Shown: in pieces, positions 44,212 through 51,497 of the stretch | Position numbering within the stretch: position 1 is the first letter of the stretch | Layout of the letters: every line of letters starts with the position of its first letter | Source: Actinospica robiniae DSM 44927 | GTDB lineage: Bacteria; Actinomycetota; Actinomycetes; Streptomycetales; Catenulisporaceae | Assembly: GCF_000504285.1 (NCBI RefSeq) | Contig: NZ_KI632511.1 | Location: 8,910,154 to 8,974,153, forward strand | Length of the DNA: 64,000 nucleotides | Direction: 5' to 3' | The notes under the pieces: model-generated | What the model saw: the letters and a program-made list of their open reading frames with translations, nothing else | Databases searched by the model: none | What the model was told of the DNA's origin: nothing | Program-made: the position numbers and the translations under genes

Positions 44212-45237
44212 TCAGCGCTTCCGGTCCTTCGGCGCGGGATCGATCGACCACCGATCAGTGGTCGTGATCTTCAAGACGCCGGGCGAGGCCGGCAGGTCGA
44301 TCGTGGCGCGGGTCTCGCCCCGGAAGGACGCGAGCTCCTGCGGCTTCAGGTCCGGCGGATAGAGCGTCGCCGTGATGTCGGCGAGCGACTGCAGGACGAC
44401 CTTGCGCCGTCCGCCGTCGTAGCGGTAGATCGCGCTCTTGGAGCCGGAGGCCTTGTCCGTCAGGGCGGGCAGTCGTCGAGGATCGATCACGTGCACCGTC
44501 CACGACACGTCCCTGAACATCGGGTCGCATTTGAGATGCGTGACGGAAGTGCCGACCACCACGACCTGCAGCTGCTCCGCCCCGACGAAGTTGAGGGCCA
44601 GCTGCGCGATGGTGTCCTCGGTCCGCCGCATGTGCCGCAGCTCCATTCCGGCGCGCGAGTTCGTGACCGCCACCAGCGCCGGTTCGCCGGGATGCGGGCG
44701 GTCGAAGAGGAACTCCGACGAGCCGGTCCCCTTCCAGTGGAAGCGCCTGCCGGTATGTGGGCTCTGCGATGTGTCCGGCGCCCCGGTCAGCTCGTCCGGC
44801 GTGAACAGCCTCAGCGGGACCGGCCGGCCCGCGCGCAACGCGCCCAGCCGGATCAGTGCCTCCCGTCCGCGCCCGATCGCCGCGTACACGTCCTTCGACT
44901 TGTCGCGGCGTCCGGCGTCGCCGAGGATCTGCATCGCCTGGTCCCGGGCGTCAACCGCGGTCCGGTGGAAGTGGCGCATCTCCGAGGTCACCTCGCGTGC
45001 TTCGGGGTCGAACTCGACACCGGTGAGCTCGCTGGCATATTCGGCCGCCGCAGCCCCGGCCTCGCGATACCAGTCCGGAACCCGGTCGTGGTGCGCGGCC
45101 GGCTTCGCGGTGATGGCCGGCCGACCCGGCACGGCGTCCCACACCGGCTGCGGGTTCAAAGCCGCGAGCTGCTCCGCGACGATCTCGGGCAACAGACGCG
45201 CGACGATCCGTTCCAGCTCGCTCTGCGGTTCATTCAC
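44212..45237 (-). CDS. hypothetical protein, 341 aa, no recognised family
   Basis: The predicted protein has a helical N-terminal half (about 1-110: LERIVARLLPEIVAEQLAAL, then DWYREAGAAAAEYASEL and EMRHFHRTAVDARDQAMQILG) and a beta-rich C-terminal half with ALVAVTNSRAGMELRHMRR and VVVVGTSVTHLKCDPMFRDVSW. It has no signal or membrane segment. The GTG at 45237 is my best start but its ribosome site is weak, and an upstream extension is possible. It is convergent with the MetE-like gene and next to the IS110 element, so it could be part of the mobile patch. Confidence 0.55.
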   Translation of the reverse strand: MNEPQSELERIVARLLPEIVAEQLAALNPQPVWDAVPGRPAITAKPAAHHDRVPDWYREAGAAAAEYASELTGVEFDPEAREVTSEMRHFHRTAVDARDQAMQILGDAGRRDKSKDVYAAIGRGREALIRLGALRAGRPVPLRLFTPDELTGAPDTSQSPHTGRRFHWKGTGSSEFLFDRPHPGEPALVAVTNSRAGMELRHMRRTEDTIAQLALNFVGAEQLQVVVVGTSVTHLKCDPMFRDVSWTVHVIDPRRLPALTDKASGSKSAIYRYDGGRRKVVLQSLADITATLYPPDLKPQELASFRGETRATIDLPASPGVLKITTTDRWSIDPAPKDRKR

Positions 45238-45641
45238 CTCGTCGTTGTATCGCAATACGCGCTTTCGTGGCGCCGCGATGACCGCTAACGCGAATTGATG
45301 ATCGTGAGTGCTCGTGGGTGTGGTGGCCTGAAGTGTCGGGGTGTGGGCGGTCGCTTCGCGTCGCCCTGTTTGTCGGACCACCCGTTACCTTTTACGTGTC
45401 CCCGCAATGGGGGGCGCCTGGCCTCCGGGCCCGGTATGGCTCTGCCACCCTGCCGTGTCTATGGCCTTGGGCGTGTTGCCGCCGGGTTTTGGAGCACTGC
45501 CTGACCGCTGATAAGGGGCCTGGTCCGCATCCCGTGCCCGGCGCAACGCCGGGCGTTTTCTCGGGGCGGCCTGTGTAACGTGGTTGCCGGCTGCGGTGCG
45601 ATGGTCGAGGCCAGGGCCATGCGAAGTAGAAGGCGGCGAGC
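45238..45641 (+). ncRNA. structured non-coding left end of IS110 element, candidate bridge RNA region
   Basis: This 404-bp stretch has no gene of its own. From about 45290 it is the non-coding region before the IS110 transposase, where IS110-group elements encode their guide (bridge) RNA. It contains several stem-loops, including the 8-bp perfect hairpin at 45536-45554 (GCCCGGCG/CGCCGGGC, then GTTTT), which would stop incoming transcription. The region from ~45400 to 45535 has a series of G-rich and C-rich blocks that can pair. I could not define the RNA ends, and the element's left boundary is not visible. Confidence 0.45.
45536..45559 (+). terminator. hairpin terminator within the IS110 left end
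   Basis: An 8-bp perfect stem (45536-45543 with 45547-45554) with loop CAA followed by GTTTT. It lies about 82 bp before the transposase start and would protect the element from outside transcription or end a small RNA. Confidence 0.7.
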
Positions 45642-46841
45642 GTGTACGACACCAGCGGTATCGGGGTCTTCCTCGGCCTGGACGTGGGCAAGGGCGAGCA
45701 CCACGCCCACGGGCTGACCCCGGCCGGCAAGACCGTCTACGACAAGCGCCTGCCGAACACCGAACCGAAACTGCGCGCCCTGTTCGAGAAGCTGATCGCG
45801 AAGTTCGCCACCGTCCTGGTGATCGTCGATCAGCCCGCGAACATCGGCGCGCTGCCGCTGAGCGTCGCCCGCGACGTCGGCTGCCAGGTCGCCTACCTGC
45901 CCGGCCTGGCCATGCGCCGCGCCGCGGACCTCTACGAGGGCGAGGCCAAGACCGACGCCCGCGACGCCGCCGTGATCGCCGACGTCGCCCGCACCGCACC
46001 CAGGGCGCTGCGCACCCTGACCGTGCTCGATGAGACCGAGGCGGAACTGGCCATGCTCGTCGGGTTCGACCAGGACCTCGCGGGCGAGTCGACCCGCACC
46101 TCCAATCGGCTGCGCGGCCTGCTCACCCAGATCCACCCCTCCCTCGAACGCGTCCTGGGCCCACGCATCCAGCACCAGGCCGTCCTCGCGCTACTCGCCC
46201 GGTACGGCTCCCCTGAACTGCTCGCCGAGGCCGGCACCCGACGCATCGTCAAACTCCTGAAACCCCTGGCCCCGCGCCTGGCCGAGCGCCTGGCCGAGGA
46301 GATCGCCGAGGCCCTCGCAGAACAGACGGTCGTGGTGCCCGGCACCCGGGCCGCAGCCCTCGTCATCCCCTCCCTCGCCCGCCAGCTGACCGAGATCCTC
46401 GCCCAACGCCGCACGCTCGAGGGACAGCTCAGTGCCCTGCTGGAGGCCCACCCTCTTTCCCCGCTCCTGACCTCGATGCCCGGCATCGGGATCAGGACCG
46501 CCGCGACCATCCTGACCACCGTCGGCGACGCCGCCACCTTCCCCACCGCCGACCACCTCGCCTCCTACGCAGGACTTGCCCCGGTCACCAAGTCCTCCGG
46601 CAGCTCCATCCGCGGCGAACACGCACCCAGACGCGGAAACCGGCAGCTCAAACGCGCCATGTTCCTCTCCGCCTTCGCCGCCCTGGCCGACCCCGACTCC
46701 CGCGCCTACTACGACAAACACCGCGCCGCAGGCAAAACCCACACCCAAGCAATCATCCGCCTCGCCCGCAGACGCATCAACGTCCTCCACGCCATGCTCC
46801 GCAACGCCACGCTCTACACGCCCCACACCGCCACCACATAA
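45642..46841 (+). CDS. IS110 family transposase
   Basis: A 399-residue DEDD transposase. The N-terminal RuvC-like domain starts FLGLDVGKGEHHAHGL (first Asp), has VIVDQPANIGALPLS, and DARDAAVIADVAR later in the first half. The C-terminal Tnp20 domain contains LTSMPGIGIRTAATILTTVGD, then FPTADHLASYAGLAPVTKSSG and the serine-bearing SSIRGEHAPRRGNRQLKRAMF. GTG start at 45642. The upstream rather than downstream long non-coding end suggests the IS110 group, not IS1111. Apparently intact. Confidence 0.93.
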   Translation: MYDTSGIGVFLGLDVGKGEHHAHGLTPAGKTVYDKRLPNTEPKLRALFEKLIAKFATVLVIVDQPANIGALPLSVARDVGCQVAYLPGLAMRRAADLYEGEAKTDARDAAVIADVARTAPRALRTLTVLDETEAELAMLVGFDQDLAGESTRTSNRLRGLLTQIHPSLERVLGPRIQHQAVLALLARYGSPELLAEAGTRRIVKLLKPLAPRLAERLAEEIAEALAEQTVVVPGTRAAALVIPSLARQLTEILAQRRTLEGQLSALLEAHPLSPLLTSMPGIGIRTAATILTTVGDAATFPTADHLASYAGLAPVTKSSGSSIRGEHAPRRGNRQLKRAMFLSAFAALADPDSRAYYDKHRAAGKTHTQAIIRLARRRINVLHAMLRNATLYTPHTATT

Positions 46842-46972
46842 CCCGAGCAACACCCACCCACATGCCCGTTACAGCGAGCAGCCCAGACTTGACGGAAGAC
46901 ATAGGGGCACGCCCACCCGTTGCGTTGGTGGGGTGGGCTGTGGACGCCGTGCAGTTTCGTAGACAGTAAGTA

Positions 46973-47914
46973 TTATGCTGCTAATGCAAGCTTGTTGTCA
47001 AAAATTGACTCGTATTGAGATGGGCTCAGGTATCCGAGCTGGCGCTGGATCCGTGTGCGGTTGTAGTAGGTCTCGATGTACTCGAAGGTGGCCGCACGGA
47101 CCTGCTTCAGCTCGCTCCAGATCGACAGATGTATGAGTTCCTTCTTGTAGAGCGCGTTGAACGACTCGGCGGCGGCGTTATCGAAGCAGATTCCGGTGTT
47201 GCCGACCGAGGGCAGCATGCCGTGGTCGAGGCACAGGTCGCGGAATGCGCGTCCGGTGTAGACGCTGCCTCGGTCGGTGTGCATCACGGTCTGGCCCTGT
47301 GCTGGTCGGCGGCGGGCGATCGCCATGCGCAGCGCGTCCAGGACGAGTTCCTCGCGCATGTGGTCGGCCACGGCCCATCCGATCACCTGGCGGGAGAACC
47401 CGTCGATCACTGTCGCCAGGTACGCCCAGCCGGCCAGGGTCCAGATGTAGGTGACGTCGCCGTACCAGATCTCGTTCGGCGCGTCGGGGAAGAAGTCGCG
47501 TTCGACCAGGTCGAGCAGGCCGCGGTTGTTCGCAGGGTCCTGCATGGTGGTGTTCTTGCGTCTGGCGGCCGGATGTACGCAGCGCAGGCCGGCGGCCCGT
47601 GCCAGGCGGCGGACCCGGCGCTGCGAGGTGGCGTGGCCCGCCTTGGCCAGTTCGGCGTGGATGCGGTCGATCCCGTAGCGGCCCTCGTGGTCCTGGTCTA
47701 TCTTCACGATCTCGGCGGTCAGCTCGGCGTCGCGCTGGGTGTGTGCCGACTCTTGCCGGTTTGACCAGGCGTAATATCCGGATCGGGAGACCGCCAGGAT
47801 GCGGCACATCAGCTCGATCGGGTAGCGGTCTCGGCGCGGTATGCCTGATTCATCCTGGTCCTCGACGATGGAGGAGATGAAGGCGAACCTCACTGGTTCT
47901 GGCTGGCAAACCAC
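46973..47914 (-). CDS. IS3-family transposase OrfB (DDE integrase catalytic domain)
   Basis: A 313-residue rve-type integrase. DDE residues are in IWYGDVTYIWTLAGW, HTDRGSVYTG and AAAESFNALYKKELIH. An N-terminal HTH_21 region (ELMCRILAVSRSGYYAWSNR and RYGIDRIHAEL) precedes. It begins with a GTG inside the end of orfA, in the -1 frame, and would mostly be made as an OrfAB fusion through the slippery A7 at 47923-47929. No internal stop or deletion is seen. Confidence 0.92.
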   Translation of the reverse strand: MVCQPEPVRFAFISSIVEDQDESGIPRRDRYPIELMCRILAVSRSGYYAWSNRQESAHTQRDAELTAEIVKIDQDHEGRYGIDRIHAELAKAGHATSQRRVRRLARAAGLRCVHPAARRKNTTMQDPANNRGLLDLVERDFFPDAPNEIWYGDVTYIWTLAGWAYLATVIDGFSRQVIGWAVADHMREELVLDALRMAIARRRPAQGQTVMHTDRGSVYTGRAFRDLCLDHGMLPSVGNTGICFDNAAAESFNALYKKELIHLSIWSELKQVRAATFEYIETYYNRTRIQRQLGYLSPSQYESIFDNKLALAA

Positions 47915-48180
47915 GCCGCTGCTTTTTTTAGGAAATCTCTTTCCATGCGCAGCTTGCGCACCTCGTCCTCGAGCTCCCGCAGCCGGGCGCGCTCATCGGC
48001 GGTGACGGGCTTCTCGACGACGGTGCCGTTCTTCTTGGCGAGATTGACCCAGTTGCCCAGGGTGGCTTCATGGATGCCGAGGTCGCGGGCGATCTCCGCG
48101 ACCGGCTTACCCGAGCTGATGACGAGCTCGACCGCCTGGGACTTGTACTCGGCCGTGTACTTCTTTCGCGCTGCTCCCAC
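47890..48180 (-). CDS. IS3-family transposase OrfA (helix-turn-helix protein)
   Basis: A 96-residue protein with the HTH (KKYTAEYKSQAVELVISSGKPVAEIARDLGIHEATLGNWV as the DNA-binding unit, residues ~6-45) and a leucine-zipper-like ARLRELEDEVRKLRMERDFLKKAAA. GTG start with GGAGG eight bases upstream. It ends 22 bp inside orfB. Its frame passes through CTA AAA AAA GCA, the -1 slip site. Confidence 0.92.
   Translation of the reverse strand: MGAARKKYTAEYKSQAVELVISSGKPVAEIARDLGIHEATLGNWVNLAKKNGTVVEKPVTADERARLRELEDEVRKLRMERDFLKKAAAWFASQNQ
47923..47929 (-). other. programmed -1 ribosomal frameshift site of the IS3 element
   Basis: Seven T on the plus strand give A-AAA-AAA on the coding strand, in phase as codons AAA AAA of orfA preceded by the last A of CTA. 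This is the canonical X-XXY-YYZ heptamer. A -1 shift enters the orfB frame and makes the OrfAB transposase. Confidence 0.85.
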
Positions 48181-48249
48181 TGATCAACCTCCGTAGACCA
48201 GCCACCTTAGTGGCTCTGAGTGTCTACGAGACTGCCGGGGGTCCACTGG

Positions 48250-48604
48250 GGTTTCAAGATCTCGCCTCCGGCGCGGGCCCTTCTCTCGGAGAGAGTGCCG
48301 GGGCTGTGTGGGTGCTGGCGTGGTGGGGCGGGTTGGGGTTGGGGGTGGTCGGGTGTCGGGTGTGTGCTCTCTCCTCGGTCGGTCCCCGGAGGCAATCAGG
48401 AACCTGCCGGGAGGTCAAGCGGCGGTGGCTCTGGTTCGTGGTGGATTGTGCAGGGCGCCGCTTGACCTCCCGGCAGAACCCTGATCGGGCTTCGCCTGCC
48501 CGACCGAGGAGAGAGCCCACCCCCTGGGGGATTGGTGTGCGCTGCGCTCGGGCCGAGTCCGAGCCCGTGGCCCGGTCGCGTTCGATGCGGAAGGATTCTG
48601 CATC
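48250..48604 (+). repeat. copy A of an unrecognised ~355-bp structured repeat element
   Basis: The stretch from 48250 to about 48604 is repeated, inverted and ~80% similar, at 48908-49264. Its centre is a 151-base hairpin, 48366-48516: an outer 17-bp perfect stem (48366-48382 with 48500-48516), an ATCAGG/CCTGAT step, an inner 21-bp perfect stem (48404-48424 with 48456-48476) and a 31-base loop. Conserved stems and a changed loop sequence of the same length suggest selection on structure. No gene is credible in it. The IS3 element ends about 15 bp before it. It may be a miniature (non-autonomous) mobile element or the source of a structured RNA. Confidence 0.75.
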
Positions 48605-48648
48605 GCCCCGGTCCGATCCACCCGGAGCTCACGCAACGCGCACGATCG

Positions 48649-48687
48649 CGTGGCTCGGTCGCACGCAGAGGGGAATTCCTGCATCGC
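48649..48687 (+). repeat. third, partial copy of the element's end
   Basis: About 39 bp resembling the right end of copy A (48566-48604) as a direct repeat: TGGCTCGGTCGC, then GAATTCCTGCATCGC against TGGCCCGGTCGC and GATTCTGCATCGC. It starts 45 bp beyond copy A and suggests a partial duplication or a double terminus. Confidence 0.5.
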
Positions 48688-48907
48688 TTTCGGCCACGCC
48701 CCTGACGTCATCTGCCCGGCCACCTCGTCCACCACCCTCCCGCCACAGGCCCCGACAACCCCCTACGTCTCCATGCTAGACGCCACCACCGACAAAAGCT
48801 GCCTATCCGGTGTTTGCCGGAAAAGTAAAAATCCTGGAGATTTCGGGCACTCGGGCGCGTTCCCCGGCGTTGAAGAAGTAGAGAAGAAGAGGGCGGTCTG
48901 GAACGGT

Positions 48908-49264
48908 GATGCAGGATTCTTCCGGATCGAGCGCGGCCGGGCCACGAGGCGGGATCCGGCCCGAGCGCAGCTCGCACCCGCCCCTCAGGGGGTGGGCTCT
49001 CTCCTCGGTCGGGCAGGCGAAGCCCGATCAGGGTTCTGTCGGGAGGTCAAGCGGCGCCATGCAGAATCGACCATCAGTGGAAGTCACCGCCGCTTGACCT
49101 CCCGGCAGGTTCCTGATTGCCTCCGGGGACCGGCCAAGGAGAGAGCACGCCCCCGGTACCCGACCATCCCGAACAACAGCCCGCCCTGCCAACGCCAGCA
49201 CCCCACAGACCCCGGCATCTCTCTCCGAGGGAAGGGCCCGAGCCGGAGGCGTGATCTTGAAACC
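48908..49264 (-). repeat. copy B of the ~355-bp structured repeat element, inverted
   Basis: The inverted partner of copy A. It keeps the long hairpin, at 48996-49146: outer stem 48996-49012 with 49130-49146 (one A/C mismatch and one G-T pair), inner stem 49036-49056 with 49088-49108 (one G-T pair) and again a 31-base loop. Because the two copies face each other, the whole 48250-49264 region could also form one very long cruciform. Between the copies (48605-48907) only the partial repeat and a few A-rich blocks are seen. Confidence 0.75.
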
Positions 49265-49394
49265 GCAGGCCGCCCCACCAACGCAACGGGTGGGCGGGTG
49301 GTCAGACGAGACGGGCGACGCGAAGCGGCCGCCCCCAGCACGACGACCACCACGACCCGACAGGCCACCACACCCACGAGCATTCAGCCGATCA

Positions 49395-50156
49395 TCATTC
49401 GCAGTAGTCGATCAGATGCCGGTTCGCCCGGCTCCAGGCGACCCGCTCGCGCAGTTCGTCCAGATGGCCCTCCGCGACCCAGGTCGCCTGGGGTTCGTGG
49501 CCCTGCTCGGCCAGCCGGGCGACGGCGCCGACGTCGTTCTCCTGAACCTCGATGACGGCGTCGACCAAGCCCGTAGTGTCGGTCAGGCCATACGCGGTGG
49601 CGAAGACTTCGAGCCGGCGCCTGCGGTCTGGCGGCTCCGGGTAGCGCAGCCAGCGTAGGCACGTGGCGTCGTCGCGGAACGGGGCGGTGTATTCGAGTGC
49701 GTAGGCGACGTCGTGCAGGCGCGGCGCCGGCCGGGCGTGGTCCCAGTCGATGAGGCCGATCGGCCGCAGGCCGTCCCACACCGCGTTCCACGGCCCGAAG
49801 TCGCCGTGGCAGACGACCTCGCCGTCCGCGACGCCGCCAGCCTTGGAAGACCACTGAGTCGTCGCGGCGGGACGGTAGCCGGCGACGGCGTCGTGATAGT
49901 CGCGCAGCATGTGCGCGAACGAGATCAGCCCTCTGTCATCGACGACTTTGGCCCAGCCATCTGGCCCTGACTCGCCCTCGATCCAGGTCAACACCTCCCG
50001 GCCCAGCTCATCGAAGCCGAGCACGCGCGGTGAGCGTTCGTAGCCGACCGACTCCAAGTGGCGCAGCAGGTCGTGAACCGCCGGCGTCCACGGCGCCGCG
50101 GGCCGGTGCACCGTGTTCCCGATCCGCTCGACCCGGCCCAGATCTCCCGTAGTCAC
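49395..50156 (-). CDS. APH-family phosphotransferase (aminoglycoside phosphotransferase-like kinase)
   Basis: A 253-residue kinase of the APH/choline-kinase superfamily. The catalytic loop is VVCHGDFGPWNAVWDG (Brenner motif with Asp and Asn) and the metal-binding motif is GLIDWDHARPAP. The N-terminal lobe is short, without the usual glycine-rich loop, as in some DUF-like APH proteins; GREVLTWIEGESG is the typical hinge. It may phosphorylate a small molecule such as a sugar, homoserine-like compound or aminoglycoside. GTG start overlaps the DUF952 gene's stop (GTGA), so the two are co-translated. Confidence 0.85.
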   Translation of the reverse strand: MTTGDLGRVERIGNTVHRPAAPWTPAVHDLLRHLESVGYERSPRVLGFDELGREVLTWIEGESGPDGWAKVVDDRGLISFAHMLRDYHDAVAGYRPAATTQWSSKAGGVADGEVVCHGDFGPWNAVWDGLRPIGLIDWDHARPAPRLHDVAYALEYTAPFRDDATCLRWLRYPEPPDRRRRLEVFATAYGLTDTTGLVDAVIEVQENDVGAVARLAEQGHEPQATWVAEGHLDELRERVAWSRANRHLIDYCE

Positions 50157-50497
50157 GCGGCGAACTGGAACTTCCCGTCCGGCCCGCGCTCGAGCGGCAG
50201 CACGCCCGTCACCGCGTCGGGGTTGATCGGCCCGTAGATGTGCGGGAACGGCAGGTCCACGCCCGGCGCCGGCTCGTAGCGCACCTTGGAGACCAGCCGG
50301 TCGGGGTCGATGACGAGGAGGATCAAGCCGTCGTCCTCGCTGTAGAAGCGGTTCGCCACCCAGGCGACCTGCGACGCCTGGCTGGCGTGGATGAACCCTT
50401 CCTCGGCCAGCGTGCGGCCCTTGGAGGAGAACGTGTAAGAGCCCGCAGACTTGGCCGCGTCCCAGTCGGCTGGGAAGGCGATGTGGTAGATCGGCAC
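50153..50497 (-). CDS. DUF952 family protein
   Basis: A 114-residue protein with the DUF952 hallmarks: MPIYHIAFPADWDAAKSAGSY, GFIHASQASQVAWVANRFY and DLPFPHIYGPINPDAVTGVLPLERGPDG. The fold is ADP-ribosyltransferase-like, but no enzyme activity is established. It is the first gene of a two-gene operon with the APH-type kinase. Confidence 0.88.
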   Translation of the reverse strand: MPIYHIAFPADWDAAKSAGSYTFSSKGRTLAEEGFIHASQASQVAWVANRFYSEDDGLILLVIDPDRLVSKVRYEPAPGVDLPFPHIYGPINPDAVTGVLPLERGPDGKFQFAA

Positions 50498-50644
50498 GGT
50501 GCGAGCTTATCTCCGACCCGGCGGATGACGGCACGGCGGCGCGGCGGGCGGACCGGTGCCGGAGAACCCGAGAGGCCGGTGGTTCCCCGCCCCGAACTGC
50601 GAATCGGCCAGTGTCGGGAACGCGTGCGCGTATAGTTACCGAAT

Positions 50645-51142
50645 GTGACTTACGACGAGGCTAATCCTGCGCGATTCGCCGCAGTGCCGGTCACGGTGCC
50701 GGGTCAAGACAGGATCCTGGCTCGGCGCCGTGATTTGGTCGTTGCGGTCAACAGTGTATGTGCCTACCCGCGTGCCGTCACATTCCAGCTCTTCATCAAA
50801 ACACGGTTCGAAGATGGCGAGTCGCCCAATCTCGCCTTCAAGATGCCGCACCTGCTCCAGCCGGGTAACTTCGAGTTCGGAACCGACATCCGCGACGCCA
50901 CCGGAGACTGGAAGTCCGTAGAGCCGAACTTCGCGGGCGGCGGAGGCGGCGGCTACGGGGAGCCGCATGGAATCAGCACCTATGAGTTCAAGTGGTGGGT
51001 GTCGTTCTCGTCCGATGTCCAGGGTTTCCGGCTCCGGTGTGTATGGGAGGAGCGGGGCGTTCCGGAGAGCACCGCAGAGCTCGACGTACGGCAGCTCCAT
51101 GAGGCGGCGCGAGCGGCTGGGCCGGCCTGGTCTGATGACTGA
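50645..51142 (+). CDS. hypothetical protein, 165 aa
   Basis: An unrecognised beta-rich protein. The first half (FAAVPVTVPGQDRILARRRDLVVAVNSVCAYPRAVTFQLFIKT) and the second (STYEFKWWVSFSSDVQGFRLRCVWEERGVPESTAELDVRQL) read like two sheets of a small sandwich domain, with a Gly-run loop (FAGGGGGGYGEP) between. There is no signal or membrane segment. It has a GTG start and is divergent from the DUF952 operon. Confidence 0.65.
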   Translation: MTYDEANPARFAAVPVTVPGQDRILARRRDLVVAVNSVCAYPRAVTFQLFIKTRFEDGESPNLAFKMPHLLQPGNFEFGTDIRDATGDWKSVEPNFAGGGGGGYGEPHGISTYEFKWWVSFSSDVQGFRLRCVWEERGVPESTAELDVRQLHEAARAAGPAWSDD

Positions 51143-51497
51143 CTGAAGCCATGTGGGCGTGAACACCAAGACGAAGCGGATCATGCGGCGGATCCACGGC
51201 CGGGTAGGTTCTAGGCGACACGGGCCGGTCCGAGGACGCCGTCGTGGGGAGCCGCGGCGAGGTTGCGCGTCGCGCGGGCGTCAGCGATGCCGCCGGTGTG
51301 GCTGTGGGGTTCGGGCGTCTCCCCGTCGACGCCCCGAGGGATGGCAGACCGGTGCGGTGCGCCACAAGCACCCGGCCCGAGCCCGCCATGCGTCGAGGGG
51401 TGCGCCGCACCGCACCGGCCCATCATGGCTACGCTCGCCGACGAGGAGACGCCCGAACCCCACAGACCCACCGTCACCTCGGCTCAGCTGTCCTGCG
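51143..51497. other. 355-bp gene-free convergent region holding a long nested hairpin
   Basis: No gene was seen between the 165-aa protein (ends 51142) and the Ldh-type dehydrogenase (ends 51498). Most of it is occupied by the hairpin at 51303-51464, described separately. Long open frames here are by-products of GC bias. Confidence 0.6.
51303..51464. repeat. 162-base nested hairpin between convergent genes
   Basis: The outer arms are TGTGGGGTTCGGGCGTCTCC (51303-51322) and its exact complement (51445-51464). Inner arms CCGGTGCGGTGCG (51349-51361) and its exact complement (51406-51418) enclose a 44-base loop. Outside the outer arms, similarity continues imperfectly for ~10-15 bp. The arms are much longer than a normal terminator. 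No sequence similarity to the 48-49 kb elements was obvious. Confidence 0.7.

Larger units (their letters stand above)
46951..48235 (-). mobile_element. IS3-family insertion sequence with imperfect terminal repeats
   Basis: An element of about 1.28 kb containing orfA and orfB. Imperfect terminal inverted repeats flank it: GCAGTTTCGTAGACAGTAAG at 46951-46970 and its counterpart (reverse complement GCAGTCTCGTAGACACTCAG) at 48216-48235, 17 of 20 matching. I saw no clear target duplication just outside (CGCCGT on the left, CGGGGG on the right). It lies about 110 bp downstream of the IS110 transposase and about 15 bp from the first 355-bp repeat copy. Confidence 0.85.

Noticed and set aside
45381-46872. 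CCCGTTAC present on both sides of the IS110 transposase, as if marking the element ends
   Set aside because: An 8-base match between two such stretches is expected by chance, and no second copy of the element is available to compare.
48210-49555. Several open frames of 70-300 codons across the 48-49 kb repeats
   Set aside because: They occur in all frames and directions, follow the inverted repeats, and resemble no protein.
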